Positions 17,355 through 24,928 of a stretch of 41,921 nt of DNA are shown piece by piece (positions within the stretch are counted from its first letter, which is position 1; each line of letters begins with the position of its first letter). Under the pieces are notes generated by a model. That model did not search any database, had not been told where the DNA came from, and saw nothing but the letters and a program-made list of their open reading frames with translations. The DNA lies in the NCBI GenBank assembly GCA_029593505.1, contig JAKTNI010000005.1, positions 1 to 41,921 of the forward strand, in the 5' to 3' direction. A program made the translations under genes and the position numbers. Source of the stretch: Streptococcus suis. GTDB lineage: Bacteria; Bacillota; Bacilli; Lactobacillales; Streptococcaceae.

Positions 17355-17651
17355 TTGAAGAATTATAAGATTATAGTGTGTTTACTTTTAATAAGAGATT
17401 ATGATGTTGATGTTGTGATAAATACAATAAATAGGATCTTTTCAATGTCCTATCCACAGACTGTTTATTTTATTAATACGATATTGGAAAAGAAATTAAT
17501 ACAAAATGATTTCACATCTTATGGTTTTTCTTTAACAGAAGATGGCCAAAATTATTTAAAACAATTTGGTCTATTAGATTTAGATGTAAATGAAATAAAT
17601 AATAGGAAACCCAAAATTAATGAAGAATTTTATCGTAATTATTTTAAATAA
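17355..17651 (+). CDS. Small winged-helix-like retron accessory protein
   Basis: 98 residues from the TTG at 17355, which has AGAGGTG 5 nt upstream. An in-frame ATG at 17334 overlaps the PRTase stop but lacks an SD. The pattern of three helices and a wing (YPQTVYFINTILEKKLIQND, then YGFSLTEDGQNYLKQFG) matches small winged-HTH domains, with the 'LTEDGQNYL' wing typical of PadR/MarR-like folds. It lies between the PRTase and the msr-msd RNA, where such retrons carry a DNA-binding partner that may contact msDNA. The fold is inferred from pattern only. Confidence 0.65.
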   Translation: MKNYKIIVCLLLIRDYDVDVVINTINRIFSMSYPQTVYFINTILEKKLIQNDFTSYGFSLTEDGQNYLKQFGLLDLDVNEINNRKPKINEEFYRNYFK

Positions 17652-17677
17652 ATAAGTAAACATGATATAATGAAGCT

Positions 17678-17813
17678 AGCGACTAGAAATTTTAGCAAGT
17701 GCTATTATAAGGGGATATCTATTTATTTTATCACAAACACTTAACTGCGTTCACTTGTTAACTGTTTGTGTAAAAATAAAAGATGTTATCTTTTATTTTC
17801 ACCAGTAGTCGCT
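17678..17813 (+). ncRNA. Retron msr-msd RNA
   Basis: The boundary repeats a1 (AGCGACTA, 17678-17685) and a2 (TAGTCGCT, 17806-17813) are perfect complements. After a1 comes TTTAGC, with G17695 the candidate 2'-5' branch guanosine, and a small AGCA/TGCT hairpin (17694-17703). The msd is one long stem-loop, 17714-17790: CACAAACA-c-TTAAC (17732-17745) pairs with GTTAA-c-TGTTTGTG (17757-17770), extended below by ATTTATTTT/AAAAATAAA and GATA/TATC pairs with bulges. Reverse transcription should begin just before a2 and give a DNA of roughly 80-90 nt. The RNA sits 27 bp after the winged-helix gene and 31 bp before the RT gene. The ends are estimates. Confidence 0.85.
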
Positions 17814-17843
17814 TTTTTGTTTGTATAGATTATAGTTAATGAT

Positions 17844-18794
17844 ATGAAATTTAAATTAAATCAAAATATTGCTACTTTTATCGATGTATCGCATGTGCTA
17901 GGTACCTTTGAAATTGATGAGCCGATTGAAAAATTTATTGAAAAGAATACTACTACATATTTAGTTAGAAAGCACGATCAAAGCTGTAGAGAAATAATAG
18001 TTCCGAGTTTAAAATTAAAAACAATTCAAAAATGGCTGGTGAAAAATATTCTTGGTAATGTTTCTATCTCCGAAAGTGCCCATGGTTTTGTAAAAGGTAA
18101 ATCGATAATGACAAATGTTCAATCGCATATACATAGTACAGATAATTGGCTGATGAGGATAGATATTAAAAATTTTTTTCCTTCTATTTCTTCGGAGAGT
18201 GTGTCGTTAATTTTTGAAAAATTGGGATACCCTAGAGACGTAAGTAGGATTTTATCTAATCTTTGTACTAAAGATGGTAAGCTTTGTCAAGGATTTTCTA
18301 CTAGTCCTGTATTGGCTAATATTTATATGATAGAATTTGATAGTAAACTAAATTCAGTTATTGAAAAACAAAATTATGAATATAACTTAGTTTATACAAG
18401 ATATGCTGATGATATAATAGTATCTGGTCTTAAGATTTCGGGTTATATAAAGATTGTACGGGATATTAGGGATGATGTAGAAAAAATATTAGCAGAATCT
18501 AATTTAATGATAAATAAGCGAAAAACTAGTATTCAAAAAAAAGAAAGAAAAAAAATTACTGGACTATATATTGAAAATAATAATATAATCTTGTCAAATA
18601 GTTATCTAAAAAAATTTGATAGTGAAATTTATTATTGTCGAAAATATGGAGTTTTAAGTCATTTAAGGTATCATAATATTCTTGGAATTAGCAATTTCAA
18701 GGGATATATGTATGGTAAGGCAGCTTTTATAAAAATGGTTAACCCTTCTTTAGGTAAACAATTTAAAAAAAAATTAGATTTGTTGGATTGGTAA
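17844..18794 (+). CDS. Retron reverse transcriptase
   Basis: 316 residues, the usual size of retron RTs. Motifs in order: AHGFVKGKSIMTN (79-91, RT2), RIDIKNFFPSIS (105-116, catalytic Asp 107), CQGFSTSPVLANI (148-160, RT4), RYADDIIVSG (186-195, catalytic YADD), and ITGL (238-241), corresponding to the retron VTG motif in the thumb region. There is no maturase or endonuclease domain, which excludes a group II intron RT. It copies the msd part of the RNA immediately upstream, primed from the branch guanosine, to form msDNA. No obvious SD precedes the ATG, so translation may be weak. Low-GC codon use matches the two effector genes. Confidence 0.92.
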   Translation: MKFKLNQNIATFIDVSHVLGTFEIDEPIEKFIEKNTTTYLVRKHDQSCREIIVPSLKLKTIQKWLVKNILGNVSISESAHGFVKGKSIMTNVQSHIHSTDNWLMRIDIKNFFPSISSESVSLIFEKLGYPRDVSRILSNLCTKDGKLCQGFSTSPVLANIYMIEFDSKLNSVIEKQNYEYNLVYTRYADDIIVSGLKISGYIKIVRDIRDDVEKILAESNLMINKRKTSIQKKERKKITGLYIENNNIILSNSYLKKFDSEIYYCRKYGVLSHLRYHNILGISNFKGYMYGKAAFIKMVNPSLGKQFKKKLDLLDW

Positions 18795-18806
18795 AATAAC
18801 GCAACT

Positions 18807-18830
18807 AGTAGACAATCGTCTACTGTTTTT
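18807..18830 (+). terminator. Terminator after the retron RT
   Basis: AGTAGAC-aatc-GTCTACT followed by GTTTTT, 13 bp after the RT stop. A second weak hairpin (AACCAA/TTGGTT) follows. It separates the retron from the downstream gene. Confidence 0.8.
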
Positions 18831-18893
18831 ATACAATAAACTCAACCAAATTGGTTTAGTTTTGTCATTCATACTTAAAGGAGGTACCGTTCT

Positions 18894-20382
18894 TTGGATG
18901 AATTGTATACAAGAATAAGTAGTACAACAAAACAAGTATTATATCAGTTTATGAAAGACCAAGATACCTTATTTTCAATTCTCACCAGAAACCCAATACT
19001 TGGATAGAAAATCAGCACGAAAGAAGCCGCAGGACCTGCTTAAACACCAGATTGCTTTTGCCAATGCGGACGGAGGTCAGTTAGTTATTGGTATTGAAGA
19101 TGAGAAACAGAGTATTATTACAGGTTTCAAAGATGGGAGAGCTGGTCCGATTGAAGACTTCAAAAAGATTGACCGTGAGATGCGTGAGACTCCTTTGGAT
19201 TTATCTTTTGAAGAAATCCCTGTGGTTAATCATAAAGGTGAAGAAGACCTTATTTTAGTTATCTCTGTGGAATTGTCTTCAAATCATGTGATTGCAGCAC
19301 CAAATGATGATGTTTATCTTCGTCAAGGAGATGAATCTGTCAAGTTGAGTTATGAGCAACGAACTCAACTCAGTTATGATAAAGGACAACGCTTCTTTGA
19401 AGATGAGGTTGTCCCTGATGCCAGTCTGGAAGATATTGACGATAGCTTGGATCAGGATTTTAAAAATCGTTTTGATATTTCAGAGCGTTCTGTGGAAGTG
19501 ATTCTTAAAGCACGTCGATTTCTAATCAATGGGAAATTAACCAAGGCAGCTATTTTGCTTTTCGGTAAATATCCGTCAGCATTCTTCCCTCAAGCGCGTG
19601 TCCGATTCCAGCGATATGATGGTACAGATATGGGAACTGGGAGTAGTTTTAATGTTATCAAGGAAGTGACCTTTGATGATGCTTTGCCTACCTTGATTAT
19701 CAAGGTTAGAGATTTTATTCGTACTCAGCTTCGTGAATTTCAGTATTTGGATGACAACGGTCAATTCCAAATTTTTCCTGAGTATCCTGATTTTGCCTGG
19801 TTTGAAGGTGTTGTCAATGCTGTAACGCACCGTGATTATTCCGTCTATGGCGATCACATTCGTGTGCTTATGTTTGATAATCGACTAGAGATTCATAGCC
19901 CAGGGAAATTACCCAATATCGTTACCGTTGACAATATCAAGCATGAACGTTTTTCACGAAACCCTCGCATTGCCAGAACCTTGACAGAGTTCGGGTGGGT
20001 ACGTGAGATGAATGAAGGAGTAAAGCGTATCTATTCTGAGATGGAATTTGCTTTTCTCCATGAACCTAAGTATTCAGAACCTGGGAACAAGGTTGTCCTG
20101 ACTCTTGAGAATAATATTGTCATCCGTCATCTGCTCACACAAGACAGTTTGGAAAAACAGTTCTCTGATTTTGGTGAGTTAACAGCAGACGAGCAATTGA
20201 TTGTCCACTATATGTATAACTCAGGCAATAAAATGACAACGGCAAAAGCCATTGAGCTTACAGGTAGGAGTCGATCATTTGTTGTTAAATTACTTCATAA
20301 TCTTCGTGACCTAGAAATCATTACTTGGTTTGGTTCAAGTAAAAATGACCGCAATCAGTATTATCTTTTAGTTGATAAATGA
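18894..20382 (+). pseudogene. AlbA_2/RecG-like ATPase-domain protein (COG2865 type), frameshifted near the N-terminus
   Basis: The body (460 residues from the TTG at 19000) has an AlbA_2 (Schlafen-like) domain (DLLKHQIAFANADGGQLVIGI), a HATPase_c_4 segment (GVVNAVTHRDYSVYGDHIRVL ... IHSPGKLP) and a C-terminal winged helix. A strong SD (AAAGGAGG, 18878-18885) instead serves the TTG at 18894 (LDELYTRISSTTKQVLYQF). That frame stops at 19005, but its tail overlaps the in-frame stretch FQFSPETQYLDRKSARKKPQ. A 1-base indel near 18975 would join the two. Such proteins often sit beside type I R-M genes and are seen as regulators or defence accessories. GC content is clearly higher than in the retron or TIR genes. 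Confidence 0.65.
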
Positions 20383-20494
20383 TTGCAGTCAGGATACTAT
20401 TAGTAATAAGAATACAGTAGAATTATTTATATTTAATTAGAACATAGCTGTTTGGGAAGAAAATTGAGATCTGATAGAAAGGGGAATAATATTC

Positions 20495-21277
20495 ATGATT
20501 TTTATTAGTTATAATCACAATGACCAACAGTTAGTAGATATGGTTGCAAGGCAACTTGAGATAACATTTGGTAAAAATAATATTTTTTACGATAGATGGT
20601 CAATGAAGCCAGGGGACAGCATTATCAGTAAAATGAATGATGGACTGGAGAGATACACTACTTTTTTCTATTTTTTATCTACTAACTCCTTAGCTAGTAA
20701 TATGGTTACAAGGGAATGGCAAAGTGCTTTGATGAGTAGTGTTAACTGTGATTTAAAATTTGTTCCTATTCGCCTTGATGACTGCAATCCGCCTGCTATT
20801 ATGAAAGATTTACTCTATATTGACTTATATGGTATTGGTATCGACGAAGCCATTTATCAAATGAAGTCAGTCGTGAATCAAGAAAATAATTATAAACCCT
20901 TGGAAGATAAAGAAAATCTTATTGCAACTCTTCATAAAAAATCAGATTTTGAGATTGAATTTGAAATTAAAGCAACAATGTTTAGTGTACAAAGCGTTGA
21001 CTTTGCCTTTGTATGCAATAATCCGATTGATGAGTTTGAGGTTATACCGTTGGACGAACAAATAATTTACACTAGGGGAGGAGAAGCGTTTAAAGATTAT
21101 CCTAATGGGGAGCGTAGATATATAAATGCAATTATTAAAACTTTATATAGGGTTTTAACACCTAATAAGCCATTTAGAGGTATTTTGAAATCCCAAAAAT
21201 CCCCTCTAAATTTTGAAGGGATAATTCAGATTTTATCAGAAACAGATATTAAAGAGTTAACTATTATTTGGAAATGA
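20495..21277 (+). CDS. TIR-domain protein with a C-terminal domain of unknown type
   Basis: 260 residues. An N-terminal TIR domain (about 1-125) starts MIFISYNHNDQQLVDMVARQ, has DRWSMKPGDSI in the BB-loop region and VTREWQSAL, with Glu 74 the likely catalytic Glu of NAD-cleaving TIR proteins. After an LEDKENL linker comes a beta-rich region of about 110 residues (FEIEFEIKATMFSVQSVDFAF ... ELTIIWK) that I do not recognise. Bacterial TIR proteins usually deplete NAD after phage sensing. No STING, SAVED, Sir2 or Argonaute partner is adjacent, so the C-terminal part may be the sensor. SD AAAGGGG is about 11 nt upstream. The AlbA_2 gene ends 112 bp before it. Confidence 0.8.
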   Translation: MIFISYNHNDQQLVDMVARQLEITFGKNNIFYDRWSMKPGDSIISKMNDGLERYTTFFYFLSTNSLASNMVTREWQSALMSSVNCDLKFVPIRLDDCNPPAIMKDLLYIDLYGIGIDEAIYQMKSVVNQENNYKPLEDKENLIATLHKKSDFEIEFEIKATMFSVQSVDFAFVCNNPIDEFEVIPLDEQIIYTRGGEAFKDYPNGERRYINAIIKTLYRVLTPNKPFRGILKSQKSPLNFEGIIQILSETDIKELTIIWK

Positions 21278-21284
21278 TATTCTA

Positions 21285-21351
21285 AATGGTGTGAACTTTT
21301 CGGTATAAATTAGCTCAATTCGTGTATTTTGGGGGTAAAATTCACACCATT
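21285..21351. repeat. 11-bp inverted repeat at the end of the left-hand island
   Basis: AATGGTGTGAA (21285-21295) and TTCACACCATT (21341-21351) flank 45 bp, just after the TIR gene and immediately before the S9-tail repeat. It may be a long terminator-like hairpin or part of the island's end. Confidence 0.45.
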
Positions 21352-21353
21352 CA

Positions 21354-21560
21354 GATGAAATTAGTTGAAATTGGATGAAATTTTGAGTTTTGAAAATCCA
21401 TAAAAACGTTGATTTTAAAGGATTTTGAAATTTATTCAAATAAAAATCTTTCAAACCAGGTCTTAAGAAAGCACGTAAAGCTTCACAATTCTCAAAACGT
21501 TAATATCCAGTTATATCAACGTTTCAGAGCACTCAAGAGTTTACCTCATGGGTGCTTTTT
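21354..21560 (+). repeat. Attachment-site repeat 1 (S9/rpsI 3' end with terminator)
   Basis: About 207 bp that recur at 28754-28962, exactly 7,400 bp away. The middle (21455-21503) encodes PGLKKARKASQFSKR-stop, the C-terminus of ribosomal protein S9, and is identical over about 36 bp in both copies before silent changes. Upstream of the core the copies share a diverged sequence that belongs to an island end. Downstream is an rpsI-type terminator (AGCACTC ... GGGTGCTTTTTT, 21528-21562). There is no rpsI body here, so this is an att duplication rather than a gene. The island integrase ends 47 bp further on. Confidence 0.85.
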
Positions 21561-21607
21561 TGATGATTTTTTGAAAAGTTCACCTTATAGTTTACCTCAT
21601 TTTCACC

Positions 21608-22684
21608 TTATTGATTCAGAGATTTTAGTGTAAATTCTCCAACAGTCATAGGAACGACATTAGAAGTATTAACATAAATTTGAGTTGTGGCAGTATCGCT
21701 ATGAGTTAGAGCCTCTGAAATGGCTTCTAAGCTCATGCCAGCTTGTTTAGCAAGTGTTGCTCCAGTATGGCGTAATTTATGAGGTGTAGCGTGTGCTAGC
21801 TCTTTATGACGGTTTCTGACGGTCTTCATTTTATTATTTAAGTAGTCCGAATGTAGACGTGCGTTAACATTACCTTTGGTATCAATATAGGTAAAAACAA
21901 ACTGTTCAGGATTACTAATAATTCCAAACCTAGCCAGTTCCTGTTTTTGTTGTTCTTTCCATGAGTTGAGAAGTTGAACTAAGTCATTTGAAATTGAAAA
22001 TATCGTTTTCTTATTTCCTTTGGTTGATTTAACTTCCCCATATCTATCTAGAGCTTGAATCAGTTGGATTTGTGAGGTTGAAAAATCAATGTGTTTCCAT
22101 TGTAAAGCATAAGTTTCCGATTTCCTATCTCCTAGAAAAAAAGTCAAATAGAAGAGGACATAGTCTTTTAACGAGATTTTATCATCATCCAAATCTTGCT
22201 TGAATGCAGTAAACCATGCTTGTAATTGTTCCTGAGTAAGATAGAGGTCTTCATCTTTTCGAGCCTCTGCTAGTTGGATTTTCTTTGTTGACTTGATACG
22301 GCGTAAGGTTTTTGCGATACGATTAGCTTCAAGATATTCAAGTTCTTCTGTCCAGTCAAATATTGAAATAACGTAACTTCTGAGAGTTTTGAAGTTAGCG
22401 TATTCATTCGCTTTAGCAGTCATTAAGTTCAGAATAACTTGCTTGTTCTGATTGAGAAATTGAATTGTATAGTTACCTAGCAAGGGTAAGATGTGTTTTT
22501 CAAAGCAAGTTTTAGTATTGGCAATAGTTGACCGAGTTGGTGGTTTAGAAGTCGAGGTTGTTTGCCCTGATTTGTAGGGGTTCCACCAAATATTTTCATA
22601 GAAATCTTTGAACAATATTTCCCCTTTACCAAGCCCTGTAAACTCGTTATTTTCAATCTGATTTAGTTTGGTTAATATGACAGA
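21608..22684 (-). pseudogene. Tyrosine integrase, 5' end missing
   Basis: Close relative of the integrase at 424-1245. The catalytic residues are all visible: Arg in FLGDRKSE, HKLRHTG, the His of EALTHSDTATT and the Tyr of TQIYVN. The arm-binding N-terminus (about 55 residues in the relative) is gone: similarity starts at LTKLNQIENNE near 22678, and stops follow upstream on the minus strand. The only candidate start is the TTG at 22615 with no SD, so activity is doubtful. Its 3' end faces the S9-tail attachment repeat, the normal place for an rpsI-targeting integrase. Confidence 0.85.
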
Positions 22685-22909
22685 ATGGAGAGCAATTATT
22701 CATTATTAAAGTCAATTCTAGATATAGAATTTGAGAAAGAGAATCTCTCTGCTGAGGGTAGGTATCTATTAGATGGTCGGGAATCATTTGAGTTGCTTTT
22801 TAAGAATCATTCAATGAAAACATTTAGAGAAGCGTCTCAAAATAGAAACTTTGATAAAATCAAAGAGCTAGAAAAATTGTATAGAAGAACTGTTGAGTTT
22901 CTTAAATAA
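22685..22909 (+). CDS. Small hypothetical protein at the truncation junction
   Basis: 74 residues (MESNYSLLKSILDIEFEKEN ... LYRRTVEFLK), charged and mostly helical, with no known domain and no SD. Its first codon coincides with the point where the integrase similarity ends. It may be the 3' part of a gene whose start was removed by the same deletion that trimmed the integrase. Confidence 0.4.
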   Translation: MESNYSLLKSILDIEFEKENLSAEGRYLLDGRESFELLFKNHSMKTFREASQNRNFDKIKELEKLYRRTVEFLK

Positions 22910-22947
22910 ATGTTGTCTGGCTTACTGTCCAAGGTTGTAAAGAAAGT

Positions 22948-22977
22948 ATAAGTACCTCTGAAATCAGAGGTACTTAT
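22948..22977 (-). terminator. Terminator of the lipoprotein pair
   Basis: Perfect stem ATAAGTACCTCTGA / TCAGAGGTACTTAT around AA, immediately after the short lipoprotein gene as read on the minus strand. Confidence 0.8.
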
Positions 22978-22985
22978 TATTATAT

Positions 22986-23321
22986 CTATTCTCTCTTCAA
23001 TTTTACAGTTCCGAAGCCATCTCCACTTACGGTTAATGTGTTTCCCGAAAGAGAATATTCAAGCTCTTCTCCTTCTACGTTAAATGTTTTGTTTTCTTTG
23101 TCCACTGTAAAATCTGTGCTAATATTGTCTACAAATAGTGAGCCTGAGCCATCACCAGCTTCAATGCTAAGTGAACCATCTTGCCCATCAATTATAATCG
23201 TCATGCGACTTCCGTCTTCTTCGTAAGTATATGTTCCATCCAAACTTTGGTTACTAGCAGAACACGCAGTAAGGAACAGTGTAGCTATAAATGTCAATAA
23301 AAGTGCTTTAATTTTCTTCAT
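22986..23321 (-). CDS. Short lipoprotein
   Basis: 111 residues: signal peptide MKKIKALLLTFIATLFLTAC with the lipobox LTAC, then a small all-beta domain (LDGTYTYEEDGSRMTIII ... GNTLTVSGDGFGTVKLKRE). This has the look of the small 'GTY...L' beta-barrel domains common in Gram-positive lipoproteins. Two adjacent ATGs exist; the second, at 23321, has better spacing from AGGAG. It starts 15 bp after the next lipoprotein gene on the same strand, so the pair is one transcript. Confidence 0.75.
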   Translation of the reverse strand: MKKIKALLLTFIATLFLTACSASNQSLDGTYTYEEDGSRMTIIIDGQDGSLSIEAGDGSGSLFVDNISTDFTVDKENKTFNVEGEELEYSLSGNTLTVSGDGFGTVKLKRE

Positions 23322-23336
23322 CATTTTCTCCTTATC

Positions 23337-24362
23337 TTATTCTTCATCGTCAGCGCTATCTGAAGTTACTTGAACATTGTTAGGTCTCAAATCGTAGGTG
23401 TCATAAATTAGAGTCACGTTTTCTCCTTTTCTTTGCTTTGTGACAAACGATGGGAAACCAATATATTTCACATCATCTACTGATTTTGAAGCAAACTGAG
23501 AGTAAGCTAGATATGCAGTGAAAGGCTCTTCTTTAATAATATAAGTATAATCAATAACATTATCATAGCTAAGTTTTTTGACAGGAATTGTTAGGGTTTC
23601 CTCTAATGTTTCCTCTAAGTCCTCATCAGGTAAAATTTTCAATTGATAATCTGATGCGACCTTTTGGTTATATTGATTTTCAATTTCTATCAATTTGTTT
23701 ATTTCTGAGGTGGTATCTTTTCTGTCAACCAATTGCCTGAGCGCAAGTGATACTTTTTCAAAAATAACTTGTCTATGGGTGCTAGCCTTTTCAAATGCTT
23801 TAGCCTGTTCAATAATTTCATCATCTGATAATGTTGAAATGCTTTGAAGAGTAAGAGTATCTGGAATTGTAATATCAATGATTCCATCTGCATTACCGTC
23901 TTCAGTATCATATTTTTTGACAATATCCGTTAGCATTTCTTCAGAAATTTTTTCCGCTGTATCTGTTCCGTAGAAACTATCAAAGAAGCCTTGGGCATGT
24001 TGACCAGTCGAATAAACGTTTTTTCCAACATAGTCCGCTTTAAATTGTGCAGAAGAAATTGTTGTTTCGGTGTTTGTACTTTTTTCATAAGAAGTATCAT
24101 AATAAATTACTTGATTATCTTCAAAAACATATACTCCCTTGATAACTTCCTCACCATCTATTTCATACCAGAGCTGGGGAGCTTTTTTAGATTGATTTAT
24201 ATAGTTTCCGATACTGACTTCTTTTGTTTTTTCAGAAGAAGTTTTCTCTTGAGAGTGAGAAGTATTTGTGGAAGGTTTGCTGGTATTTGAACAGGCCAAG
24301 AGAATTGTTGTCGAGGCCAAAAAGGTTGCACCTATTAATAGATATTTGTTTCGCTTTTTCAT
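23337..24362 (-). CDS. Lipoprotein of unknown function
   Basis: 341 residues: lipoprotein signal (MKKRNKYLLIGATFLASTT ... LLACSN), a Ser/Thr/Lys linker, then a long soluble domain of no family I can name. It includes YDTEDGNADGIIDITIPDTL, whose DxNxDGxxD run resembles a dockerin/EF-hand-type calcium loop. It is divergent from the XRE regulator at 24548 and probably shares its control region (inverted repeat 24387-24417). It is cargo of the 7.4-kb island and has no clear link to the defence operon. Confidence 0.75.
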   Translation of the reverse strand: MKKRNKYLLIGATFLASTTILLACSNTSKPSTNTSHSQEKTSSEKTKEVSIGNYINQSKKAPQLWYEIDGEEVIKGVYVFEDNQVIYYDTSYEKSTNTETTISSAQFKADYVGKNVYSTGQHAQGFFDSFYGTDTAEKISEEMLTDIVKKYDTEDGNADGIIDITIPDTLTLQSISTLSDDEIIEQAKAFEKASTHRQVIFEKVSLALRQLVDRKDTTSEINKLIEIENQYNQKVASDYQLKILPDEDLEETLEETLTIPVKKLSYDNVIDYTYIIKEEPFTAYLAYSQFASKSVDDVKYIGFPSFVTKQRKGENVTLIYDTYDLRPNNVQVTSDSADDEE

Positions 24363-24386
24363 TTTGAAAAGTCTCCTTTAGTATTT

Positions 24387-24417
24387 TAAGTATTATTATT
24401 TTCAAAAATAATACTTA
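24387..24417. promoter_or_regulatory. Operator-like inverted repeat upstream of the lipoprotein gene
   Basis: TAAGTATTATT (24387-24397) and AATAATACTTA (24407-24417) with a 9-nt spacer, 25 bp ahead of the lipoprotein start. A second, loose pair (ATACACTAA at 24473, TTAGTGTAT at 24515) lies nearer the regulator. Both suit a dimeric XRE repressor. Confidence 0.45.
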
Positions 24418-24547
24418 GTTATCTTTTATTTTACCACAAAAAATATCTTGAGTATTGTTTTTTAATAAAAAAATACACTAAAAACCTACAAATAATTTCT
24501 GATAAGTCATAGTCTTAGTGTATAGAATTAGAAAAGGGAGCAATGCT

Positions 24548-24865
24548 ATGTCATTAGGAAAAAGTGTATCTAACCGAATCTATGAATTGAGGATAAAAAA
24601 GCAACTAACTCAAGAGATGTTAGCTGATAAGGCGGGGATGGATGTCAATGCTCTTGGTCGAATTGAAAGAGGACAAAACTCTAATATCAAGTTGGAAACT
24701 CTAAATAAACTAATTGAAGCATTGGAATTAGACTATCAAACATTTTTTTCATTTACAGATAGTGACAATGAGGTGGCTAAATTAATTGCTAAATTGTCAT
24801 TAGTGGATGATGAAAAAAAGTATCTTGAGATTTTTAATAAGATATTGGATATAGAGTTGAAGTAA
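24548..24865 (+). CDS. XRE regulator before the ABC-3C operon
   Basis: 105 residues from the ATG at 24548 (SD GGGAG upstream; the longer frame to 24518 has none). HTH: RIYELRIKKQLTQEMLADKAG ... NALGRIERG, then SNIKLETLNKLIEAL as in the regulator at 6787-7134. It lies 63 bp before the nuclease-like gene on the same strand with no terminator, so it is probably the operon's control gene, like the controllers found with many restriction and abortive systems. Confidence 0.85.
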   Translation: MSLGKSVSNRIYELRIKKQLTQEMLADKAGMDVNALGRIERGQNSNIKLETLNKLIEALELDYQTFFSFTDSDNEVAKLIAKLSLVDDEKKYLEIFNKILDIELK

Positions 24866-24928
24866 GTAGTGGAAACTTTTCTTTATTTTTTGTTGATTAA
24901 TTTTTAGAAGAATTAGTAGGAGAGCGAT

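Noticed and set aside
17844..18794. Reverse transcriptase as part of a group II intron or a diversity-generating retroelement
   Set aside because: No maturase or endonuclease domain, no intron domain V-like structure, no template/variable repeat pair; an msr-msd RNA is present instead.
21455..21503. S9 tail as evidence of a real rpsI gene here
   Set aside because: Only about 15 codons match; upstream sequence is island-end DNA and no S9 body or rplM is present.
22986..24362. Lipoprotein pair as part of the ABC-3C defence system
   Set aside because: The genes are divergent, with their own terminator and signal peptides; ABC-3C components are cytosolic, so they are more likely separate cargo.
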